Origin: Bacillota bacterium
GTDB taxonomy: Bacteria > Bacillota > Clostridia > Tissierellales > Sedimentibacteraceae
NCBI GenBank assembly: GCA_029239575.1
Contig: JARBUP010000195.1
Coordinates: forward strand, 1-5,639
Reading direction: 5' to 3'
DNA length: 5,639 nucleotides
Numbering within the stretch: position 1 is the stretch's first letter; every line of letters begins with the position of its first letter. Of this stretch, positions 1-5,555 are shown one piece after another. The notes under the pieces are model-generated. The model did not search any database, had not been told where the DNA came from, and saw only the letters and a program-made list of their open reading frames with translations. The translations under genes and the position numbers were made by a program.

Positions 1-257
1 ATTTCAGTTTCCTTTAATACTACTGATGAAAATTCAGCAAGTTCTCCTTCTTCAGCGCTTTCTACATACTCAGATGGAGTACCTGAATCAATAAACTGTG
101 AATTGTTTAAAACATCCATAGGATTCCCACCAAGTAAAGCTACTAAAATGAATATTACAATAGTACCTACACCGCCTCCAATTAAACCTCTTGAAGAACG
201 ACCTTGGCCTCTTCTATCACTTACATTTGAGCTTGTTTGTCTTCCTCTCCACTTCAT
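1..257 (-). CDS. YpfJ-type putative neutral zinc metallopeptidase, N-terminal part (cut by window edge)
   Basis: The reading frame opens with ATG at 257-255 and stays open to the window start, giving 85 codons plus two bases. The N terminus reads MKWRGRQTSSNVSDRRGQGR, which I recognise as the conserved opening of the COG2321/PF04228 putative neutral zinc metallopeptidases (M-[KR]-W-R-G-R...S-N-V-x-D-R-R-G). A glycine-rich stretch follows, then one hydrophobic segment at about residues 29-43. This fits a single N-terminal membrane anchor with the rest of the protein outside the cytoplasm. Family members are usually near 290 residues, so the catalytic domain and its expected HExxH zinc motif lie outside the window. 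A Shine-Dalgarno match (AAAGGTGAT, 261-269) sits 3 bases before the ATG. The gene is behind the Usp terminator and so probably has its own transcript. Physiological substrates of this family are not known to me. Confidence 0.8.
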   Translation of the reverse strand, partial: MKWRGRQTSSNVSDRRGQGRSSRGLIGGGVGTIVIFILVALLGGNPMDVLNNSQFIDSGTPSEYVESAEEGELAEFSSVVLKETE

Positions 258-394
258 ATAATCACCTTTTCACAAGTATTTTTAATTAATTTACCATTTT
301 TAGTATATGCTGTCCGACATGTTTCATACATATGTAATACTATACCAAATCGGTAATAAAACCTAAAATATAATTATTTTAAAATAAATTTTTC

Positions 395-424
395 AAATAA
401 AATAAAAGGAGGCTAACCTCCTTT
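395..424 (-). terminator. Intrinsic terminator of the Usp gene
   Basis: A perfect 8-bp stem (AAAGGAGG at 405-412 with CCTCCTTT at 417-424) encloses a 4-base loop. On the minus strand it is followed by the T-rich run TATTTTATTTG (404 to 394). It begins 14 bases beyond the Usp stop codon and separates that gene from the metallopeptidase gene. The run on the plus-strand side is poorer in T, so I assign it to minus-strand transcription. Confidence 0.85.
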
Positions 425-438
425 GCTCTAATTTTATT

Positions 439-909
439 TTAATGATTGTCATCACTATGTATTACTAATACAGGGCACGGTGCTTCAGAAATTACTTTTT
501 GAGTTACTGAACCTACGAAAAATCTTTTAATTTTAGAGAAACCTCTATTACCCATAACAATTAAATCAAAATTCTCGTTTTTGGCTACTTCTAGGATTTT
601 TTCATAAGGCTCTCCAGATAATACTTCTTTTTCTGTTTTAATATCTGTAAAATCTAATTTATCTATTATCACATTTAATAGTTTTTCTGCATTTTCTTTA
701 GTTATTTTTGATAATTCATCTGATTCTGTTATAGTAGAACCATCCATATAACGCCAAAGTCTTTCATTTCTGTTTAAATGTGATAAAGAACTGAAATTTA
801 CTACATTAATAAGCTTAATAGAATAATTATGTTTTCTTGCTATTTCAATTGATTTTTTTACAGCATCAATTGATGCGGATGAACCATCAACTGGAACTAA
901 TAATTTCAT
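439..909 (-). CDS. UspA-family universal stress protein
   Basis: This encodes a 156-residue soluble cytoplasmic protein, the normal size for a single-domain UspA protein. It opens with MKLLVPVDGSSAS, the first beta strand and nucleotide-contacting Asp of the family. Near the C terminus it carries VMGNRGFSKIKRFFVGSVT, which satisfies the ATP-binding pattern G-x2-G-x9-G-[ST]. The protein ends with the usual APCPVLVI strand. Usp proteins of this ATP-binding type form dimers and are associated with survival of stress and starvation; the exact biochemical output is generally unknown. I chose ATG at 909 over an in-frame TTG at 915 because GGAGG (917-921) lies 7 bases before the ATG but only 1 base before the TTG. 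Upstream is a sigma-B-like promoter candidate, and the gene ends at an intrinsic terminator. The MATE-lipoprotein pair lies upstream with no clear terminator between, so read-through is possible. Confidence 0.93.
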   Translation of the reverse strand: MKLLVPVDGSSASIDAVKKSIEIARKHNYSIKLINVVNFSSLSHLNRNERLWRYMDGSTITESDELSKITKENAEKLLNVIIDKLDFTDIKTEKEVLSGEPYEKILEVAKNENFDLIVMGNRGFSKIKRFFVGSVTQKVISEAPCPVLVIHSDDNH

Positions 910-952
910 ATACAATCCTCCATTAAAGTAAATTTTTCTTTAGTAAAAATAA

Positions 953-988
953 ATAATAACTATATTTTATATATTTTTTAGTTATTAT
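953..988. repeat. 10-bp perfect inverted repeat upstream of the Usp gene
   Basis: ATAATAACTA (953-962) and TAGTTATTAT (979-988) are perfect reverse complements around a 16-base AT-only spacer. The repeat overlaps a TATAAT hexamer (984-989, minus strand) and would fall in the 5' leader if transcription starts from the sigma-B-like site just upstream. It could be an operator or a weak leader hairpin. The region is extremely AT-rich, which lowers its significance. Confidence 0.4.
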
Positions 989-992
989 ACTT

Positions 993-1018
993 TTACCCAC
1001 ATTTCTCATATTGTAAAC
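993..1018 (-). promoter_or_regulatory. Candidate sigma-B-like promoter of the Usp gene
   Basis: On the minus strand GTTTAC (1018-1013) is followed after exactly 14 bases by GGGTAA (998-993). This closely matches the Gram-positive general-stress sigma-B consensus, roughly GTTTAA, 12-15 bases, GGGTAT. The expected start would be near 986, leaving a leader of about 75 bases. A housekeeping TATAAT lies just downstream (989-984) but has no recognisable -35 at 16-18 bases. A stress-sigma promoter before a universal stress protein makes biological sense, but the match is by eye only. Confidence 0.45.
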
Positions 1019-1036
1019 ATTTATTTAAACTTTTTT

Positions 1037-1330
1037 CTAAGGCATTAACTCGATGCTTATAGCAGTTACTTGTACAGGATAACTTTCCCTTATTTCAGGA
1101 AGAATTACAATTTTAACTTTTTGTCCGATCTTAGGATTGAAATTCAACTTAAGATTTTTATCATAGCTAACACTTGCTTTGTCAAATCCCACATTATCAG
1201 ATGTTGTAACCATCATACTATTTTCAGAAACATTTTCTATTAAAGCAGTAAAGCTAATATTTTCATTTTCTTTTTTACATCCTGTAAATATAAAGATCAT
1301 TATACTTAAAATTAATATAATTTTTTTCAT
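1037..1330 (-). CDS. Small DUF3221/YobA-like lipoprotein
   Basis: This is a 97-residue protein with a classic lipoprotein signal. MKK is followed by a hydrophobic stretch (about residues 4-16) and the lipobox F-T-G-C, with the lipid-carrying cysteine at residue 18. The mature part of about 80 residues looks like a small beta-rich domain. It alternates strand-like segments (SFTALIENVSENSMMVTT, a polar middle, then GQKVKIVILPEI) and ends with ESYPVQVTAISIEL, resembling the end of DUF3221 (YobA-type) proteins. That family match is from memory and moderate. The protein is expected on the outer face of the cytoplasmic membrane. Its ATG at 1330 has GAGAGG (1337-1342) 6 bases upstream. The gene starts only 20 bases after the MATE stop codon, so the two are very likely one transcript. 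Function unknown. Confidence 0.8.
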   Translation of the reverse strand: MKKIILILSIMIFIFTGCKKENENISFTALIENVSENSMMVTTSDNVGFDKASVSYDKNLKLNFNPKIGQKVKIVILPEIRESYPVQVTAISIELMP

Positions 1331-1350
1331 GAATTACCTCTCTCCACTTA

Positions 1351-2739
1351 CTATTTTTCTACATTTCTTATTTCATCTATAATTAAATCTGATTTAAATA
1401 TTCTTTTTATATAATAACTAAAATAAATTATGAAAAATACTGATGTAATTATCCATGAGATAGGATAACTTAACATAATAGTTTTAATATTAGGCCAAAT
1501 AGGTACAGTTATAAAAATCCATACTGTACGAAACACACAAACACCTACACATGTTAAAATCATAGGTACAAATGCATTACCCATTCCTCTGAGCGAGCCT
1601 GAATAAATTTCAATAAATACATATGTAAAATAAAATGGCACGAGATATCGCATCATATCAATTCCTATATTAATAACCATTTCATCCTTAGTGAATAAGC
1701 TATAAAAATATGTACCTCCAAAATAAAGAATAATACTCATAAAAATAGCTACTGATAAAGTCATCATTAAACAAATCCGTATTCCTTTTTTCACTCTATC
1801 ATATTTTTTAGCACCATAATTTTGTCCTACAAATGTTGTAACAGATATACCGAATGATGCCATTGTAAGCCAAAATATACCGTCAATTTTAGAAAAAGCA
1901 GTCCAAGCTGCTACAGTATCAGTACCAAAACTATTTATATTTGCTTGAATTATTACATTTGAAAATGAATACATCAGCGATTGAAAACCTGCAGGCAACC
2001 CAATTTTTATAATTTGTTTAAGCATATCATTATGAAATTGAATTTGTGATAAATATAATTTATAGCTAAATTCTGACTTTGCTAAAGTCCAACATACTAA
2101 TACTGCACTTACTAATTGTGATATTACAGTAGCTACTGCAGCACCCACAACTCCCCAGTGAAATACAACCACAAATAATAATACTAAAACAATATTTACA
2201 ATTGAACTAACCATTAAATAATATAATGGTCTTTTAGAATCTCCTATTGCTCGTAAAATACCTGCACCCATGTTATAAAGAAGATTTGCAATCATTCCTA
2301 AAAAATATATCCTGATAAAAATAAGAGAATCTGACATAATTTCATCCGGTGTTCCCATCCATTTCAAAGCATAAGGAGCGCCTAAAATACCTACTACAGT
2401 TATTATTGCTCCTACAACAACGGAAAGAGCAATAGCTGTGTGAACGGCTTTACTAACTTCATATTCGCTTTTTCCACCATAATATTGAGAAATAGCTACA
2501 GTAGCACCTGTAGAAATACCGACGAAAAAACCAACGAACAAATTAATTATAGTTCCAGTTGTTCCTCCTACTGCTGATAAAGCTTCTTTCCCAACAAATT
2601 GCCCTACAACTATAGCATCCACTATGTTATATAGCTGTTGAAAAAAAGTTCCAAACAACATAGGAAAGAAAAATAATAAAATTTGCTTCCATATAACACC
2701 TTCAGTAATACCATTTATGTTTTCGATTTTTTGTTTCAT
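1351..2739 (-). CDS. MATE-family multidrug/toxin efflux transporter
   Basis: A full-length 462-residue polytopic membrane protein with about 12 predicted hydrophobic segments arranged as two homologous halves (two MatE domains, roughly residues 20-180 and 240-400). Family signatures include FPMLFGTFFQQLYNIVDAIV with the conserved acidic residue D41 of helix 1, GQFVGKEALSAVGG, and the repeated half-domain motifs GAGILRAIGDSKRPLYYL (about 159-176) and SGSLRGMGNAFVPMIL. MATE proteins export cationic drugs, toxins or metabolites in exchange for sodium ions or protons. The overall look is of the YoeA-like branch common in clostridia, but the substrate cannot be read from sequence. ATG at 2739 is preceded by AGGAGT (2745-2750) with 5 bases between. 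It has its own extended -10 promoter candidate and is followed closely by the small lipoprotein gene. Confidence 0.95.
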   Translation of the reverse strand: MKQKIENINGITEGVIWKQILLFFFPMLFGTFFQQLYNIVDAIVVGQFVGKEALSAVGGTTGTIINLFVGFFVGISTGATVAISQYYGGKSEYEVSKAVHTAIALSVVVGAIITVVGILGAPYALKWMGTPDEIMSDSLIFIRIYFLGMIANLLYNMGAGILRAIGDSKRPLYYLMVSSIVNIVLVLLFVVVFHWGVVGAAVATVISQLVSAVLVCWTLAKSEFSYKLYLSQIQFHNDMLKQIIKIGLPAGFQSLMYSFSNVIIQANINSFGTDTVAAWTAFSKIDGIFWLTMASFGISVTTFVGQNYGAKKYDRVKKGIRICLMMTLSVAIFMSIILYFGGTYFYSLFTKDEMVINIGIDMMRYLVPFYFTYVFIEIYSGSLRGMGNAFVPMILTCVGVCVFRTVWIFITVPIWPNIKTIMLSYPISWIITSVFFIIYFSYYIKRIFKSDLIIDEIRNVEK

Positions 2740-2783
2740 CCTATACTCCTAAATAGCGAATATTTAAACTTATCCATAATTTT

Positions 2784-2811
2784 ATTATAACATATTATTA
2801 TTTAAATTCAC
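2784..2811 (-). promoter_or_regulatory. Candidate extended -10 promoter for the MATE operon
   Basis: On the minus strand TGT-TATAAT (2792-2784) is a perfect -10 hexamer with the TGn extension. A weak -35 (GTGAAT, 2811-2806) lies 16 bases upstream. It sits between the upstream terminator (2840-2870) and the MATE start, where a new promoter is needed, and would give a leader of about 40 bases. Confidence 0.5.
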
Positions 2812-2831
2812 TATGAATATAAAATATTTCA

Positions 2832-2870
2832 ATAAAAAATAAAGGGTATTCTCAAAGAGAAAACCCTTTA
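2832..2870 (-). terminator. Intrinsic terminator of the reductase-transporter unit
   Basis: TAAAGGGT (2840-2847) pairs with ACCCTTTA (2863-2870). After a single A-A mismatch, TTCTC (2849-2853) pairs with GAGAA (2857-2861) around an AAA loop. On the minus strand the stem is followed by an almost pure T run (2839 to 2832), while on the plus strand no T run follows. It therefore ends transcripts coming from the YkvI-like gene, about 107 bases after that gene's stop codon. Confidence 0.88.
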
Positions 2871-2977
2871 CTACTAAATAGAAAATTTTTTAACCAGCGT
2901 ACATTATGAATGAATAAAGATTGTCGAACATAGGATGTATTTTTTTGTCATAGTGCTATTTTGCAACTTTGAATGTC

Positions 2978-4123
2978 TTATTTAGCTTTGCATTTCAATT
3001 CGTTTACGATTTTAGGTGTGTAATTCTTGAGTATACGTACCCTAACGTCTGTAATAATCATTAAAAAGAGCAACATGAAACCCACATAACCATTAACAAC
3101 ATATACAACGTTAATTAACTTGTCAAAAGGAACTTTTAGGCCAACGAAAATACCTATAGCGCCTAAAATCATCAATGTCATACGGTAACGATTGCTTTTT
3201 TCATCTGGAGCAATACGCTTTACAGGCGTCCAAAGCAGAGGACCGGCTGTAGTGTAGATCTCAGTAAAAACAATAATAGTATAAAAAACTGCTAAAGCTG
3301 GAGTGATTTTTTTCGCCAAAATTAATGTTGGGATCTGAGCACCAGCAACATCGAGCAAGTTTGCGGATAAACCAAACATTAACAATAAAACTGCCAATGA
3401 ATACAGCGATGCACCAAAAATTGTGCCATAAATGCCCTCTCTCTTGCTGTTTGCTGTCGCACCCATATTTGTCATGAAAACAGCAAGCCACATCATGCAG
3501 AAGCCAACATAAGATGCACATGCCATAAACCAATTGTTACCAGCTTGCAAGACTGTTCCTTTTTCAACCAAAGCAGGCACCTCTTCTGCAAAGCTAGACA
3601 AACCGCCTGGGTTCATCATAATTCCTGCAAAACCAAGAAGAATAGCTAAAACGGAAACGACTGGACCGATTGAACCGACAATATCAACCAATTTATTAAA
3701 ACCAAAAAACAGTGTAATTAAGGTAATAATGCCCATTAAGGTTCCACCAACCCAGTTCGGAATACCAAACGACTGATTGAATGCTGCGCCAGCTCCAGCT
3801 ACCATTACCCAAAAAGACATGAACAGAAAGACAACCGAAAACCAATCAAAAAATGTTCCAATATACTTTCCGCAATAATATTGATATATATTCTTTGGTT
3901 CTTCAAACTGTTGCTCATTGCCAACCACAACAAAACTGATTCCAACGTAACAAAATAAGACAAACATCATAACTATTGCTGCATAACCACCAACGCCAAA
4001 CGAAACGAAATATTGCATTATTTCTTGCCCTGTAGTGAAACCAGAACCTATCAAAAGACCGATGAAAGCCCCGCCCATGATAATTACTCTTTTAATACTG
4101 ACCTTGTTGCCATTTCTCTCCAT
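2978..4123 (-). CDS. YkvI-family integral membrane transporter-like protein
   Basis: A 381-residue, very hydrophobic protein with about 10-11 membrane segments. The first helix carries IGSGFTTGQEIMQYF (about residues 25-39), the glycine-rich unwound-helix motif I associate with COG3949 (YkvI) proteins, distant relatives of the amino-acid/sodium symporter (LeuT-fold) group. No substrate is established for the family to my knowledge. Its place 108 bases behind a reductase component B gene, ahead of a shared terminator, suggests uptake of the reductase substrate (betaine, sarcosine or similar) or of a related amino acid; this is inference. I chose ATG at 4123 because GAGAGGT (4129-4135) precedes it by 5 bases. 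An in-frame ATG at 4201 would add 26 residues but lacks a ribosome site and starts inside an inverted repeat. Four sampled 60-base stretches gave 94/240 G+C against 80/240 in the MATE gene, a mild compositional difference. Confidence 0.88.
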   Translation of the reverse strand: MERNGNKVSIKRVIIMGGAFIGLLIGSGFTTGQEIMQYFVSFGVGGYAAIVMMFVLFCYVGISFVVVGNEQQFEEPKNIYQYYCGKYIGTFFDWFSVVFLFMSFWVMVAGAGAAFNQSFGIPNWVGGTLMGIITLITLFFGFNKLVDIVGSIGPVVSVLAILLGFAGIMMNPGGLSSFAEEVPALVEKGTVLQAGNNWFMACASYVGFCMMWLAVFMTNMGATANSKREGIYGTIFGASLYSLAVLLLMFGLSANLLDVAGAQIPTLILAKKITPALAVFYTIIVFTEIYTTAGPLLWTPVKRIAPDEKSNRYRMTLMILGAIGIFVGLKVPFDKLINVVYVVNGYVGFMLLFLMIITDVRVRILKNYTPKIVNELKCKAK

Positions 4124-4128
4124 AAAAT

Positions 4129-4135
4129 ACCTCTC
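4129..4135 (-). promoter_or_regulatory. Ribosome binding site deciding the YkvI-like start
   Basis: GAGAGGT on the minus strand lies 5 bases before ATG 4123-4121. The upstream in-frame ATG at 4201 has only AT-rich inverted-repeat sequence before it. This favours the shorter 381-residue product. Confidence 0.8.
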
Positions 4136-4174
4136 GATTTTATTTGTTTTAGAATTAACAATCTTTTCTAATTG

Positions 4175-4214
4175 ATAGTCAATTAATATAATTAACATCA
4201 TATTAATTGACTAT
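4175..4214. repeat. Perfect 15-bp inverted repeat between the selenoprotein and transporter genes
   Basis: ATAGTCAATTAATAT (4175-4189) and ATATTAATTGACTAT (4200-4214) are exact reverse complements around a 10-base spacer. On the minus strand it starts 17 bases after the selenoprotein stop codon. No T run follows (the next bases are CAATTAGAAAAG), so it is not a normal terminator. The arm nearer the transporter contains TTGACT, a near-consensus -35, with GTTAAT as a weak -10 after 17 bases. Possible roles are an mRNA-stabilising or processing hairpin, a partial attenuator between the two genes, or an operator. Confidence 0.75.
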
Positions 4215-4231
4215 TATTACATTTTTTCTAT

Positions 4232-5542
4232 TTAATCTTCAAATACTGTCTGACCGTCAACTTCTGTCTGTAAGGCTTTTAAAGCTCTTTCTACAAGCTT
4301 TCTTCTTAATTTTTTACTTTTTTCTTCTCCAAGATTTGGATCTCCAAGAGGATATGGAATTCCTACAGCTGGTATAATTCTGTTAGCACCTATAGTGAGT
4401 GATATTGGAACAACTGTACACATATGTACTACGGGAATTCCTGCTCTTTCAATTTCTTTTACCATCGTTGCGCCGCAACGAGTACAAGTACCTCAGGTCG
4501 ATGTTAATATAACTGCTCCGACACCATCTGCAATTAGTTTTTTGCTGAAATCTTCCCCAAAACCTTTAGCATTTCCTACTGATGTTCCAGTTCCTGTTGT
4601 TGCTACAAAGTAATTTGCTAATTCTCCTATTACACCTTCTTTTTCCATTTCACGAAGTACATCTAATGGTACAACAAGGTTTGGATTTTCTGTAACATAT
4701 GCTCTGTCATATCCGCCGTGAATAGTCATAAAATTATCTTTTGTTAGGCTGTCCATTCCTTCAATGTTGTATACGCCGTATTTAGTTGCACTTGAAGATT
4801 CAATTCTATCAGGATTTCCTTGAGGTACTATACCTCCAGAAGTTACAACAGCCAATTTTATTTTAGAAATATCTTTTACAGCAGGGTTTGGAGCAACTCT
4901 ATCAAATACTGGCATTGGGTATTCTGTTTCATATGGTTCACCGGCAACTTTTTTCAAAATTAAGTCTACAGCTCTTTCCGAGCCTCTTCTTTCATTGAAA
5001 TAATTTACGCGGATACCTCTTACATGATATCCCTCTTCTGAAGGTGATAATACTTCTTCGCCTTTAACTAATTTTTTAGCTAAAGCACATATTTTCGGCA
5101 TTGATTTTTTCATGTCTGCTGCTGAGCCTGCAGTCTTAATAATATATAAATCTTTTTTATACATATCTACACCAGGATTTTCTTCAAACATTCCAGTAAC
5201 AACTGGAATGTTAAATACTTCTTCTACAGCTTTACTTATAGCACCACATGCAACCCCATATCTTCCTGCATTAAATGCCGGTCCTGCCACAAATAAATTT
5301 GGCTCATATGGTTTAATCATATTTAAAATTGTATCCTGTGCTTTTTCTAAATTACTTCCAAAATAGTTATCGCCACAGATAACTGTTGCAACTACTTCAA
5401 ATTCATCACCTAATCCTGATTGTAAAGCTAAACCAGGACCAACAATACCTTCTCTGATTTCCGGCTCAATATCAGCTTTTTCTTCTCCGCCTATATTGGC
5501 AAAAAACTGATTTATATAATGAATAACTCTAATCTTTTCCAT
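4232..5542 (-). CDS. grdB/F/H: Glycine/sarcosine/betaine reductase component B selenoprotein (GrdB/GrdF/GrdH), UGA read as selenocysteine
   Basis: One gene of 436 residues with an in-frame UGA at 4495-4493 decoding as Sec350; the halves on either side are in the same frame. Family blocks include IHYINQFFANIGGEEKAD (7-24), ICGDNYF (55-61), AGPAFNAGRYGVACG (86-100), NPGVDMY (122-128), RGSERAVDLI (186-195), TSGGIVPQGNPDRIESSSA (234-252), then TSTUGTCTRCGATMVKEIE with a U-x2-C-x2-C arrangement (350, 353, 356) and the terminal QTVFED. Component B binds the substrate amine and passes its carboxymethyl group toward selenoprotein GrdA; GrdC/GrdD then give acetyl phosphate, so the pathway conserves ATP while consuming electrons. 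Length and Sec position fit the family. HGGYDRAYVTENPNLVVPLD and YFVATTGTGTSVG differ from glycine-type GrdB as I remember it and lean toward sarcosine or betaine types. ATG 5542 has AAGGGGG 6 bases upstream; a longer ATG at 5596 overlaps the preceding gene and lacks homology. Confidence 0.95.
4460..4495 (-). promoter_or_regulatory. Candidate bacterial SECIS element with its UGA selenocysteine codon
   Basis: Eleven bases after the UGA (4495-4493) a perfect 7-bp stem forms on the minus strand: TCGTTGC (4481-4475), loop GGC (4474-4472), GCAACGA (4471-4465). Below it TAC (4484-4482) can pair with GTA (4462-4460) across a two-base bulge. The apical loop begins 18 bases after the UGA and starts with G, as expected for SelB-recognised bacterial SECIS hairpins lying inside the coding sequence. 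It is also the most G+C-rich local structure nearby. Confidence 0.75.
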
Positions 5543-5548
5543 TTTAGT

Positions 5549-5555
5549 CCCCCTT
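5549..5555 (-). promoter_or_regulatory. Ribosome binding site deciding the selenoprotein start
   Basis: AAGGGGG on the minus strand, 6 bases before ATG 5542-5540, lies within the 13-base gap after the upstream gene's stop codon. It marks MEKIRVIHYI as the N terminus instead of the 18-residue-longer reading from 5596. Confidence 0.85.

Noticed and set aside
302..307. TATACT on the minus strand as the -10 of the metallopeptidase promoter
   Set aside because: No acceptable -35 at 16-18 bases and no TGn extension, so it cannot be told from background in this AT-rich gap, although a promoter must exist between 258 and 394.
1021..1036. Terminator directly after the lipoprotein gene
   Set aside because: No stable G+C-containing stem is present between its stop codon and the Usp promoter region, so read-through into the Usp gene remains possible.
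1179..1382. Plus-strand ORF opposite the lipoprotein
   Set aside because: It is antisense to a well-supported gene with no homology that I recognise; the hydrophobic run comes from the complement of the signal-peptide and spacer region.
3261..3533. 90-codon minus-strand ORF inside the transporter gene
   Set aside because: It is an out-of-frame shadow of the YkvI-like gene with biased, unfamiliar composition and no ribosome site.
3534..3776. Plus-strand ORF opposite the transporter
   Set aside because: Antisense shadow with no promoter, ribosome site or recognisable product.
4124..4201. 26-residue N-terminal extension of the YkvI-like protein
   Set aside because: It has no ribosome binding site, overlaps the inverted repeat, and precedes the conserved N terminus, while ATG 4123 has a strong site.
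4175..4214. Inverted repeat as an intrinsic terminator of the selenoprotein gene
   Set aside because: The stem is nearly all A/T after the central GTC, and no T run follows on the minus strand.
4232..4465. Separate 77-residue gene starting MVKEIERAGIP
   Set aside because: It is the in-frame C-terminal part of the selenoprotein after Sec350. It has no ribosome site of its own, and the codons between the UGA and this ATG encode the conserved GTCTRCGAT.
4493..4495. UGA as a disabling nonsense mutation (pseudogene)
   Set aside because: The codon is exactly where the GrdB family has selenocysteine, the downstream frame is fully conserved, and a SECIS-like stem-loop follows.
4395..4613. Plus-strand ORF opposite the selenoprotein gene around the Sec codon
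   Set aside because: Antisense shadow of a conserved region; no start signals seen.
5112..5366. Plus-strand ORF opposite the selenoprotein N-terminal half
   Set aside because: Antisense shadow; composition follows from the opposite coding strand.
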